NCBI GenBank assembly: GCA_025266875.1
Contig: JALLLT010000119.1
Coordinates: 1 to 27,971 of the forward strand
Reading direction: 5' to 3'
Length of the DNA stretch: 27,971 bases
Source of the DNA: Fennellomyces sp. T-0311
Taxonomy: Eukaryota; Mucoromycota; Mucoromycetes; Mucorales; Lichtheimiaceae
The notes beneath the pieces were generated by a model. That model worked only from the letters and a program-made list of their open reading frames with translations. It made no database searches and was not told the DNA's origin. Shown here one piece after another: positions 10,376 through 20,483 of the stretch (within the stretch, counting starts at the first letter, position 1; each line of letters starts with the position of its first letter). A program made the position numbers and the translations under genes.

Positions 10376-11926
10376 CTAATCCATACCACCGTCCTGGTTG
10401 TTTCTAGTGGAGCGACGAGGCTGCGCCATACCTGGCATACGCGCTAACTTGTTTTTGTTTACGCTTCTTCTAAAAAGATAAGCATAGTTAGTATGGAGCA
10501 TAGATGTTCGAGCGAGTAAGTACCTGGGTCTCTTGGTAGCCTATCCATCACTTGTACCTCTAAAGTAAAACTATTAGCTCGCTATCCAGGCATATACTGC
10601 TAACACTCACCCTTCTGCCTGCGCTGTCGACACCGTCCCAGAAGACCGTTCATTTCTGTATATCCTAAAGATACGGGTTAGATCAAATCATCATTTCATA
10701 TATAATATCATCGGTATCCAACTTGCCCAGTAGATGCACTCTCACTGTGATCACGGTCTTGGCTTGTTTCCCTTCGGCGAATAGAAAAGATCCGTTTGTT
10801 TTCTTCTTTGACTGCATGGTCCAACAACTTACCCATGTGCTACATATGCTGACGCCCGAGAAGAAGATGATATAGTATCCGTTCGAGAAAAGGAACTAAA
10901 AGCTTACATTAGAACATGAAGCAATATACCGCACATACCACCGAATAATAATACCGGCTCCTGAGAACTGCTGGTACATCGTGCACGCCAGTACTTGAGC
11001 TTGAATGTGGATCGTGGTGATGGACACTGTAAGTCGACGCCTCCGCGTAACCAACGGCAGTAGCATTCCTATTGTCTTGGGCAGTCACAGCGTTGACACG
11101 ACCTTGGCTAGATTGAGCTTGCGTACCACCGCGATTCGCGTTCGCATCTGTACCATCAGGGTTCACACCAAGTCCTCCATCCAAGTCATGAATAGGTTCA
11201 CAATCGTTTCCTTTACCAACAAGTTCATGACTAGTCTCTCTACCAATACTACCAACAGTCAAATACCATCGTGAACTCTACTAGATCTAAGCCCACGACG
11301 ACGACGACCACGAGATCCATTAGAACCTTGATCACTGCGAGCGCTTCTATTGAGCGAAAAGGTAAATAAAGGTGATGTGACGAAAATATAGGCACTTACA
11401 CTTGACGCCAGTATCCAGCGCTGTTGTTCCATGTCATTGAGAGCAAATGGTCGGCAGCCCAGTTGCCTTCGCAGGCCTTCATGTCCACACCAGTCTGGGC
11501 AAGTACAATGGACTCAAATGCGTTCACCTCAGGTTCGCGATATTCCTTCCAAGGAATGTTGGTCCATGACGCCGTAGCATATTCGGTGTTTTGTAGTATG
11601 TGACGTAAAGTGTCTACCGATCTCTGTCTGCACTTGCGTATCGATCTCAAGGCACCTTGCACTTGGTGTTTTGGCTTCGTGTTGTCTGGATTGATCAAAG
11701 CCACGATGTCTGATTCCCTGATCTTGTACGTCTTTACGCCATTAACTTCGATCAGTTCAGGGCGTCTGATGACGGTGCCTGTCGCCATTGGTGATGTACT
11801 CGATGAATTGACAGTACTGCTGCTACTCAGCTGATTGCACTCCAGTCGTCGAATGATTTCAGACTGATTCTCCTTGATTTCGTTGACCGTGGTTTGAATG
11901 CTTGTTAAAAATGCGGAGTCATCCAT
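10376..11926 (-). CDS. Accessory gene of the CACTA-like element, product unrecognised
   Basis: Exon 1 (11926 down to 11400) starts MDDSAFLTSIQTTVNEI and contains a conserved-looking block (RPELIEVNGVKTYKIRESD, then RKCRQRSVDTLRHILQ and AADHLLSMTWNNSAGYW). A 53-nt intron (11399-11347, GTAAGT...TAG) leads in phase to exon 2, which has a basic run (GSRGRRRRGLRSS) and then meets TGA at 11261-11259. Right after that stop another frame stays open to about 10914, rich in Asn, Ser and Gly. Further splice-like signals continue to a final exon ending MAQPRRSTRNNQDGGMD and TAG (10378-10376). The 3' structure is therefore uncertain: a frameshift or an unrecognised intron lies near 11260. Its place, divergent from the Tnp2 gene, suggests a DNA-binding partner like TnpA of En/Spm, but I see no known domain. 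Confidence 0.5.
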
Positions 11927-12049
11927 GACAGTAAAGCAGTAAAAGGCAGAAAAAAGAAAATTAGCAGGATACTTTTTTAGGCAGAAAAATGATGTTAGCA
12001 GAATATTCTTTCTGCTCTTTCTGTTAAGCTTTACTATTTTACTTTGACC
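11927..12049. promoter_or_regulatory. Divergent promoter region of the CACTA-like gene pair
   Basis: Only 123 bp separate the ATG of the accessory gene (11926, minus strand) from the ATG of the Tnp2-type gene (12050, plus strand), so both promoters must lie here or within the genes. The stretch is AT-rich and repeats the word GCAGAA/TTAGCAG several times (11947-12010). No clear TATA box is visible. Confidence 0.45.
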
Positions 12050-12080
12050 ATGCGCGAGTGCTTCATTTGCAAAAATCCTG

Positions 12081-12082
12081 TA
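12081..12082. repeat. Left TA target duplication of the Tc1-like element
   Basis: TA at 12081-12082 is repeated at 15085-15086, immediately outside the matching 30-bp ends. TA duplication is the signature of Tc1/mariner insertion. The bases lie in codon 11 of the Tnp2-type gene, and removing the insert with one TA restores the Val codon and the frame. Confidence 0.9.
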
Positions 12083-12112
12083 TGGTGCAACCTGTCTTAA
12101 ATAGACAAAATT
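12083..12112. repeat. Left terminal inverted repeat of the Tc1-like element
   Basis: Thirty bases identical to the reverse complement of 15055-15084; the 31st base differs. Directly visible. Confidence 0.93.
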
Positions 12113-12452
12113 TTTGCAATTTTTTAAATTGCATCTAGTCTGCCAAAACAAAATATTTCCAAAAACCAATCCAAGATTATGATAGAATACCCAATGTAGT
12201 TTAAGAATCTTGGATTAGATTTTTGATAGTTGTTGTTCTGAAAGAGGAGATAGAGTTCAAAGTTGGGACCTTTGTGAGGTTTTAAGCAGGGAAAGGGCCG
12301 ATATTGTTACAGTTCAAACACAGCTCCGTTATCTGTGTAACACAAATTAGCAGCTATGTTACACAAAATCCTTGATCAGAACCAATAGCCTGTTAACCTA
12401 TTTATATTTTGTTCTTGTCTTTTCTAAGCTTTTTGTTTCTTCATTACCTATC

Positions 12453-15001
12453 ATGCCAAAGAAAAAAGGATGTTCTGCTGCAACAAGTAAAAGGCAGCGC
12501 CTTTCAGATGGCACATATGCTTCGAGAGGGCAGGTTAGAATCAATTGCTTAGTTTATGCTTCGACACATTAATGTTGAGACATTATCGTTGCTGTTGCTA
12601 TTGTCGGGTTATAAGATTGGCCCTCTTGCTATTGCTACTGCTACTCCCAATGCTATTTTGACTGAAGAAGTTCAAGAAGAAGTTCAAGAAAACTTGCTTA
12701 ATGAGCTTGGTGCGCTATCTGAAGGAGAAGAATCTGACAAAGAAGTTGACGATTGGGTTCTTTGCGGTATCAACGAAGAAGATTTGACCTTTTCATGGTC
12801 GAGTATTCTTGCTTGGAAAAGTGGTGGTGATGATCATCTAAGAGCGCCACACACAGGTGTGATTGAGATATTAATGTGTGTGAGGGCAAATAGCAGTGTT
12901 AACGAAAGCAACCTTTTTCACGCTATTATTAGGGGATTCACGCCAGGCGAAATGGAGAATGGCTGTAAAAAAGAAACAGCATGAGGCAATCGCAAAAAGC
13001 TGCGTTCCAATTACGAGCTTTTTTACGGTCGCAGACAACACTGATGGCAGACCTTTGCCTTCGAAAACTGTTGTACTGGAAAAAATTGCCACCGACGCGC
13101 ATCCACCGTCAAGAAACGAAAGGGAGCTTGAACTGATTCGCAAATTTAAGCCGCAATTGTCTCAGCAAATTGAACGGATTCGCAATTCCCAGTCAGATGT
13201 TGGTGCCTTGAACGCTTACGAATCCCTTCGCCTTTTAAGCGTGTTCAAGTACTTTGAATATCGCCTGAATGGCAAAAAAAGGGTGACGCTTGTATGGCTG
13301 TTGCTATGACCCTTTGGAACAAGGCATTTGCCTACCGTGGTCGTGCCATTGGCTATTGGGCGAAGTCCTATATGGATCTTGGAGGTCGCCTTCCGCCTCA
13401 CTCTCAAGGCAAGCATGCCAAACGAAAGTCCTTCTTGAGCGATGAAGATGTGAAAGCTGCTTGCATTACTTACTTTAAGTCAGTCAAGCCACACAAACGA
13501 TCTGCCGCTGTGCTTAAAACTGAACTCGAAGCACGCATCATTCCACGAACACTTGGAGTGGAAGGATCTGTATCTGAGAATACAATCCTGAAGTATCTGC
13601 ATGCTTGGGGGTATAGATACAAAAGATACTCCAAAGATGTAAGTGAATTATTCGAGATAGTTACGAGATATGTGTATACACTGAGAAGCTAAAATACGCT
13701 CTTGTTGTGCAAGATTTACTATGATGGTCACGAAAGACCTGATGTTGTTGCCTATCGTGTTGAATGGGCAAAAGAATGATGGAATATCGTGAGCTGATGA
13801 ATCAGTATTCCGGTGAGGACATGAGTGATGTAAAGGAACCTGTCCTTCCAGAAGGTTGCCTGCGTCATGTTCTTGTCACGCATGATAAATCGACATTCTA
13901 CTCGAATGACTGCAAACCGGATATATGGCTATTTGATGGCGAAACGGTGCTTCGCAAGAAAGGTCTAGGTGGATCAATTATGATCAGTGACTTCCTTTGC
14001 GAAATGCCATGGCCCAATGCGTCTTGATCCAGACTTTGCCATGGAACGCAATCTCCCAGTAGAAGCTCGTGAGTACTTCAAAGCTGGAAAGAATCAGGAA
14101 GGCTATTGGAAGAGCGAGCATATGCTGGAGCAGTTCAAAAATAAGGCATTGCCTATATTTGAAGCACTGCATCCGAATTGCATTGGTATGTCGAGTGTTA
14201 AGTTGATACAATATGGCTTATAAAGTGCGAATATGTGTAGGTGTCTTTTGCTTTGATCAAAGTTCAAACCACAATGCCTATGCACTTGATGCACTGCTTC
14301 CCAGCCGAATGATTCTTAAGGATCAGGAGGTCGAAAACTTGAAGTATCCGTTCAAAGAACATGGGTTCACTTTGCAAAGCGGCCGTGCCAAGTTGTTTGA
14401 CTTTTATTATGAAGACAAACAATTTACACGGCGCCGCGATGGGACTCGTTTTAAACAACGATACTTTAAAGGAATGATCTCAGTAAGGAAGCAACAATAA
14501 TAATTACATGCATCATAGGTAAGTCTCACAATTACATATATAGATCCTTAAGGAAAGAGGCAAGTGGAGCAACGGCCTTCGAGCAAGCTGTGGCGCTGCT
14601 CTGCGACAAGCAACCATTGTTGTGCCCGGCATATTTTGGCCAATGAACCTGACTTCAAAGCCCAAAAGTCGGCACTTCAGGAGTTGGTTGTCAGTTCGCG
14701 TCACAAGTTCGAACTTTATCCAAAGTTCCATTGCGAAACGAACTTCATCAAACGCTACTGGGGCAAGGCGAAGCGTGAAGCACGAATGCAATGTGATTAT
14801 TCTTTCCGCTCACTAGAGCAACGCCTCCCGGACATCTTAAGTTCAGTCCCATTGCCAATGATTCGATGCTTTGCATCAAAGGCATGGGCATATATAGATA
14901 TCTATGCCGGTGGAAATGTCGATGGCCATGAGGCAGATGAGCTCTTGAGGAAGGCAAAGAAGCAGTACACATCACACCGCAGAGCCAGCCGCAGTGACTA
15001 G
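12453..15001 (+). pseudogene. Tc1-like DDE transposase with several frameshifts
   Basis: It starts MPKKKGCSAATSKRQRLSDG. An acidic region follows, then a segment with GDSRQAKWR, a helix-turn-helix-like part (KSVKPHKRSAAVLKTELEAR) and the catalytic domain. The acidic sites lie in VTHDKSTFYSND, FCFDQSSNH and FHCETNFIKRYWGKAKREAR, the arrangement seen in a large fungal group of Tc1-like transposases. Introns are visible at 12857-12932, 13639-13713 and 14186-14240, and one near 12534 is likely. Frame changes occur near 13275, 13770, 14000 and 14610, so no full protein can be made as read. Some shifts sit at short A-runs, so sequencing error cannot be excluded. TAG at 14999-15001 ends the frame, about 50 bp before the right end. 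Confidence 0.8.
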
Positions 15002-15054
15002 TTTTACTATATATAGAAGCGGTACTTAAAATCAAAATTTTGTTACATTTTTCG

Positions 15055-15084
15055 AATTTTGTCTATTTAAGACAGGTTGCACCA
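15055..15084. repeat. Right terminal inverted repeat of the Tc1-like element
   Basis: Reverse complement of 12083-12112 without a mismatch over 30 bases, followed by TA at 15085-15086. Confidence 0.93.
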
Positions 15085-18000
15085 TACCAAATAAGGCTAT
15101 CAAAGAGCATGAAAAAGCTTGTTACGAATCGCTACGCCAAGCTGTTGTATCCGTGCAGCGAGACCAATCACCCGATCAAGTCGAATCAGAGAGACTGGAC
15201 GGCGATTATGCAAACAATGACAACACGTTTCCTCCTGATCCATATGAGCATGAGCAAAGTAGCACCCAGCTTGCTGACTACTATAACGATATGAACTACG
15301 AATATGATGATATGGATTACAATGTTGGTTTTCAAGAGGAGCAACAACATAGCGTTGACAATTCTGGTGTTCCTGGCAACTCTGATTCTACTGATGGATC
15401 TGACTCTATTGGCGACTCTGACTCTGCTGGCGACTCTGGTGCTGCTGATGGTTCTGAAACTGCATATCCTAGAATTGCATCAGTACAAACAGTCGATAAG
15501 GAGCCCATGCATTTTCGTATTGTAGAAGGGTACACAGGATTGTCGAAGGGGAGCGAAAAAGCAATGGAGCTTTATGACGTTATCAAATCAAAAAATGGAA
15601 CCAGAGATCTGCATCGCACCACTGTATCATTTATAAACGATTATCTTGATGCCGAGAACTTAAGTATGCTACTTCTAAAAGATGAAAGGTATTACCGTTA
15701 GACCCTTTCTATTAAACCTAACACATCCTTTGTAACTAGAGCATCTACGTCTACCGACGCCTTCTACAACCGAGAGACAAACGCAGAAATGTTTTCTGGT
15801 AACTCCAAGCACACACCATCTATGCCCGAATGGGTGCATGCTTTACTTTAATAACGACGACGACCATTGCAAGTCATGTAAAGCATGGAGATATGATAAT
15901 GCTGGCGATCCTCTCTCGGTCATGATGTACCTTCCTTTGCAAGATCAGCTTGCGCTGTTGCTTGCACGGCCGGAGTCTAGAGAGAAACTGACTCGACTAT
16001 CTGAACGACATGCATATACCACCGATGAGCCGATGACAGATATATTCGATGGAAGCGCTTAGGAAAGGCAGAAGAAGTTGTTTACTGGACCGTACGATCT
16101 TGCACTGGGTATCTTCGTGGACGGATTTGCGCCTTTTAAGCGAAGTGCGACTTTGCTAGCGCTTGGTAACGTTGCTGTATTCAATATACCGCCTATAGAA
16201 AGGTTTGCATTTTAACTTAAGGAGATTTACACTTACTTACGCTTTTACGTATAGATACTTGGATCAAAACATGATTCAAATTGCAGTCATGCCAGTCTCT
16301 GCCAAGACAAAGAACATCTTTTCACTGCTTTCTCCCTTGATCGATGAGCGAAAGACTTTGGAGAGAACCAGAATTACGGTGACAGGAACTGATGGAGTTA
16401 CCATAACAGCGAAGGCACATTTACTAGTCGCCACTGGAGACTCACCTGGCAGCACTTTACTCTGTAACCACGAGGGACATCAGGCGATTAATGGCTGTCG
16501 TATATGTACCATCCAAACTGTCCGCTTGCTTAGCCCAAATAATGGTCCCGGTTACGGTCGTTATTTTCCTGGAGAAGTTGAACCATATTCTGAACGCGAC
16601 TTATCTCATTTTTCGAATGAAAACGGGGTTAGTCCTATTTGTCGTATGTCACATTATTATTCACATAGCATTAACAATGTGGATATAGGTTCCTGGAATC
16701 CGGGGTCCAACACCATTTGCAGAACTCGACTGCTTCCATGCTCCATACTTCTTTGGTTTAGACGAGCTACATTTGTTTGGAGCAAATTTGGGACCGCAGA
16801 TCTGGAACATGGCTTCAAGTGACAGTGGAACACCATTTGCTCTTACGTCCAGTGCTCAAAAAAAAATTAGCACCGCTATCTCAGGATTTGCTGGTATGCT
16901 ACCTGCAACATTCGAAGGAAGGCTTGTCGGTATGTCTATACTGAGTTAACCATCAGGCCTGAAGACGCACTATGTAACATTTGAATCTGGTATAGACGTT
17001 TTCAGTAGACCCAAACATGCGCGATCTGTTGACTGGATTGATATGCTTTTATACGTCGGTCCAACATTATTACTGGAGTCTTTCATTGACAGTAACAAGT
17101 ACACGGAAACAGCTGTGAACGCATTCATTTCACTCATAACAGCCTGCGGCCTGGCGCTGAAATAGGAGATAGACAATGAAGACATCGAAGAGATGGAAAT
17201 GTAAGTGGCTTAATAAACAATATGCTATAATTGGTCGTGCTAATATTTTAGCATGGTTTTATATAGCTGCTTAAGGAAATGGCATCTATTTGCAAGGGAT
17301 AACATTCCAAATAACTTGTATACATCGACCATACATCTTTTGCAACACTTACCTAACGTGACCAGAATGCTTGGGCCGCCGAGAGCATATAGCGCAAGAT
17401 CCATGGAACGCACAGTAGGGAAGATAAGCCGACGAATCAAGAGCAAGTATAACCCGGAAGCAAATGCAGCAAATGGGATGATCCGTCTAGCAGCATGTCG
17501 TGACTATCAGAAAGTCCACCCAAAAGCAATGGCAAAATCCAGCGGCTCATTCCATCAGATTGGCTACAGCACTCATGAACCACAAATATGGAATATCGTA
17601 ACCCCATCTCCGAGCAAGATCAGTTCTTATTCAAAATGGAATCTGTAATTGTACTTGCGGAAATACTGGAAAAGGTCCCTGGTGATGTGCAAATTGCTAT
17701 CTAGTCGTGATAGGCTACCAGAGGTTGGCGAGGATATTATCGTTGGATCCCAGTTGTTTAACTGCGGAAATGTGTTCGATTCTAAAATTTTTCAAGGAAA
17801 AACTGAGAAACGACTTGCTGATTTCGTGCAGCTATTGATTTCATACGACAAAGATGCAAACAAGAAAGCGGCTCCTGACAATCCATTCCGAGGAGCATTC
17901 TTCGGTGAGGTGCTGATGTACTTTGCTCATTCATTCCAAAGTTTGTATATACCGATCATGATTAGATCTATGCTAATTTTTTTATACGTAGACACAAAGA

Positions 18001-18236
18001 AGTTGTTATGCTTGGTTCGCTTATATGAGAGCACCCAACAAAACAAGGCAGGCATTTGTTATGACACCGAGTTCTACGGAAATACTGAAGGAAAACTATA
18101 CGTGACTGATGTGACGGATATTGTAAACACATGCGGCTATATTGAATCAAGTCTACATAGCAACAGAAAGCACTATGTCTATCATGGCATGGTGCCGGGT
18201 ACTATAGAATTAGGAGATATACGGAAGCTCGTTTAG

Positions 18237-18537
18237 TACATCAGTATTGAGAATTGTACAGATAAAGAGAAAAGCTACATTAATACCAGATAATAAAGTA
18301 CTACTAGAGTCGTCATGCATAGCCCAGGAGTTTCACAGAGATTCATATCAGTATGTAGAATCATATCATATCAGGCAGATTCACGAAGAAAACTCACAGA
18401 CTTTCATTCAGAATATATCTATGAAACTGAATGATGTATTTTTTCACGGACTTTCATGCCAATCTATTCAGTATTATGATTCTACCACGGATTTTCAGGA
18501 ACTTTCACTCTTAGTCATAAGAAGCTGGGCCATGGTG
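18237..18537. repeat. Right subterminal repeats and end of the CACTA-like element
   Basis: The stretch has no reading frame. It holds a cluster of related words: TTTCACAGAGATTCAT (18331), CTCACAGACTTTCATTCAG (about 18394), TTTCACGGACTTTCATGCC (about 18442) and CCACGGATTTTCAGGAAC (about 18486). These match words near the left end, some in inverted orientation, for example a shared segment around ATATCTATGAA. The element ends TGGGCCATGGTG at 18526-18537. Confidence 0.62.
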
Positions 18538-19167
18538 GTGTGGAGCGATCGAAGGGCAGCAGAATTTACGATAAAAAATAACAGTGCCGTATGTAACAAT
18601 ATGCAAAATTCTTTATAATCTCCAAGCCGAGGCGTTAACGCTGAACCACTGAACAAACCTCAACCACAATTACTTGCCACAATTACAACACAACACAATA
18701 TACCAAGCACATCAACAGCCCGTAGCAAACAAAATACACAAGAGACTCAAGGAGCTGCCTTACCACCCGAATCTTTCATCCACGCTAATGCTGAGTACAT
18801 GGATTTTACGCGTTTTCAACCATTGTCATTTGATGCCACCGCGTTTGGCCATATATCAACTACATCATTACAGCCTGTACAACAGCATACATGACCACAG
18901 CAACTTGTTTTACCATCACCACATACCCATGCTTACTCTCAGTCTGTAGGTTTTAGGCAATACCACTCTACAACTAGAGAACTAGCGCCTAGGCCGTCAC
19001 CAACACTAGTACCTCAACCACAACTGTCAAGAGCTACAATGTTTAGATCAATATCGCCCGCCTTTAGTAATTCCGGACCTTCAGAACCACTATTTAAAGC
19101 TAATGTGGTCATTCCACGAAAACGAGCTCGATCCAACAACAAACGTAGTGGTAATCAAGGGTTTTAA
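18538..19167 (+). pseudogene. Unrecognised multi-exon gene, 3' part (continuation of 8264-10094)
   Basis: The frame that stops being readable at 10094 resumes here with the duplicated Val codon: VWSDRRAAEFTIKNNSA. It then runs in one frame to TAA at 19165-19167, interrupted only by TAA 18616-18618 and TGA 18892-18894. The tail is rich in Pro, Gln, Ser and Thr, so probably unstructured, and ends in a basic run (PRKRARSNNKRSGNQGF) that could be a nuclear localisation signal. With the 5' part this gene has at least four premature stops and is a pseudogene as read. Its function is unknown. Confidence 0.68.
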
Positions 19168-19574
19168 TAATTCTGGTCATATAGTTTTGCGATAACCGTA
19201 CATCCTTATCATTTTTGCACATGCCTACGGCACACGCAAACCTTTCAAATAATATATTTATTAAATAACCCCCCCCCCAGACATGTCACCCGGGCCATAT
19301 TTTGTGTAAAGAAATGACGGTGGATTGAGCAAGATATGGATATACTGCACCGGGTTGGGGGAGCTGACAGTGCAGGAGGAAGCTTGCTGCATGATAAGAG
19401 CACCAAAGCAACAGAATACGATAGGATGCATACTGCCTTGTGTAATTGTTATATGTGAAATGCAACTGCTGGTTGTAAATATCATACTTAAAAGGATAGC
19501 ATGCTATCCATTCATCTTTTATATACCAAAATTTTTATCGTAAAATATTCTCTCCACTCCAGTGTGTTTTGAGA
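19168..19574. other. Intergenic stretch, nothing coding
   Basis: AT-rich sequence with a poly-C run near 19269-19278. No convincing reading frame, repeat or splice signal was seen. Confidence 0.4.
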
Positions 19575-20440
19575 GGCAATGTTTGATAATTTGTTTGGAA
19601 GGCAATGTTTGATAATTCGGCTTGAAAGGCGACTGTATATTGCATGCAGGCAAAGCGGCATTGTCACTAACTACACCCTAAATGGCTAACTATACCCTAA
19701 ACCCTATTGGGATGCTACTGTGTATATTATCATGCTTAGGAGCACGTCACCTGTCTCGCTATGCTCGACTCAATGATCCCCTTCGCTGTGCTTCGGGTCA
19801 TCCAATGGTGAGCTGGCTCATCATGCTCGTTTTTCATAGTAAAGACACATCAGTTCGCCTAGCTGAGATAGATAGATAGATGACAATGTTTGATAATTCG
19901 TTTGAAAGGCAACTATCTATTGCACAATGGCAAAGCTACATTGTTATTAACTACACTCTAAACCCTATTGGAATGCTTTTGTGTATGTTATTACGCTTAT
20001 AAGCACGCCACCTCTTTCGCTACGCTTCGGGTCATCCAAGGGTAAGCCGGCTCATCATGCTCGTTATTTCTAGTAAAGACACATTAGTTCGTCTAGTTGA
20101 GATAGATAGATGACAGTGTTTGATAATTCGGTTTGGAAGGCAAGTGTAAATTGCATGCTGACAAAGCTGCACTGATACTAACAACACCCTCAACGACTAA
20201 CTACACCCTAAACCCTATTGGAATGCTATTGTGTATATTATTATGCTCATTATTTTGTTAAGGAGCACGTCACCTATCTCGCTACGCTTCAGGTCATTCA
20301 ACGGTGAGCCGGCTCATCATACTTGTTATTCATAGTAAAGACACATCAGTTTACCTGGTTGGTTTAGATAGATGACAATGTTTGATCATTGGTTTAGAAA
20401 GCAACTGTACATTGCACACTGGCAAAGCTGAATTGTTCTG
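19575..20440. repeat. Diverged tandem repeat, about 3.3 units of 230-290 bp
   Basis: Units begin with a word like GACAATGTTTGATAATTCG: near 19575-19601, at 19882, at 20112, and a partial one at 20374. Each full unit carries, in order, GGCAAAGC, ACCCTAAACCCTATTGG (second unit: ACTCTAAACCCTATTGG), TGTGTATATTAT, GAGCACGTCACCT, CTTCGGGTCATCC, GGCTCATCATGCTCG, AGTAAAGACACATCAG and a short GATA run. Unit lengths differ by small indels (230 and 262 bp for the middle two). No reading frame spans the units. Confidence 0.85.
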
Positions 20441-20483
20441 AGGCAGTATCTCGCCACAGTTTTTATAAGCAGTAAAAGCTGCT

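Larger units (their letters stand above)
12083..15084 (+). mobile_element. Tc1/mariner-superfamily element, 3002 bp, nested in the Tnp2 gene
   Basis: The ends 12083-12112 and 15055-15084 are perfect inverted repeats of 30 bp, starting TGGTGCAACCTGTCTTAAAT. TA flanks both sides. Inside is one plus-strand DDE transposase gene, now broken by frameshifts. The perfect ends against a damaged gene suggest fairly recent insertion of an already defective copy, or sequence errors in the gene. The insertion is younger than the CACTA-like element, which is younger than the split gene at 8264-19167. Confidence 0.93.
12050..18236 (+). pseudogene. Tnp2-type (CACTA/EnSpm) transposase, split by a Tc1-like element and decayed
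   Basis: Transposase of the surrounding element. It starts MRECFICKNP at 12050; codon 11 is interrupted by the insert and the frame resumes at 15087 (PNKAIKEHEKACY). Together these form a C2HC finger (C4-x2-C7-x11-H19-x3-C23) with the spacing of UBZ4/Rad18 fingers. An acidic Ser/Asp repeat region follows (15360-15450), then a Cys motif (CPNGCMLY, CKSC; 15820-15890). The Tnp2 core is YDLALGIFVDGFAPF, then LLVATGDSPGSTLLCNHEGH and NGCRIC, later FFGLDELHLFGANLGP and RMLGPPRAYSARSMERTVG. The end resembles a regulatory C-terminal part (CGYIESSLHSNRKH to TIELGDIRKL). Introns seen include 16203-16254. Damage: TAG 15699, a frameshift near 15770-15830, TAG 16060, frame changes near 16620-16720, and others later. 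Confidence 0.8.
10095..18537 (+). mobile_element. CACTA/EnSpm-like DNA transposon, 8443 bp including a nested element
   Basis: The left end CACCACGGCCCA and the inverted right end CACCATGGCCCA match at 11 of 12 bases. A further shared block, TTCCTGAA, lies 37 and 36 nt inside the two ends. GTG is duplicated outside. Inside are subterminal repeat clusters and a divergent gene pair: a minus-strand accessory gene and a plus-strand Tnp2-type transposase, the layout one expects when one protein binds subterminal repeats and the other cleaves. The ends begin CACCA rather than the canonical CACTA. A 3.0-kb Tc1-like element sits inside. Excluding that element and its extra TA, the CACTA-like element would be about 5.4 kb. 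Both its genes look damaged. Confidence 0.83.

Noticed and set aside
10500..10900. A tRNA gene suggested by GTTCGAG words.
   Set aside because: No matching acceptor and anticodon stems around them.
16930..16956. A 27-nt intron in the Tnp2-type gene.
   Set aside because: Donor and acceptor words are present, but it is too short to be a normal fungal intron; more likely a deletion or chance.
3902..18894. Premature stops that could all come from C-to-T changes, suggesting repeat-induced point mutation.
   Set aside because: Every stop codon is one C-to-T step from CAA, CAG or CGA, so the pattern carries no information without an alignment of copies.
19268..19279. Poly-C run as an assembly gap or functional element.
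   Set aside because: A plain homopolymer run; nothing else supports a role.
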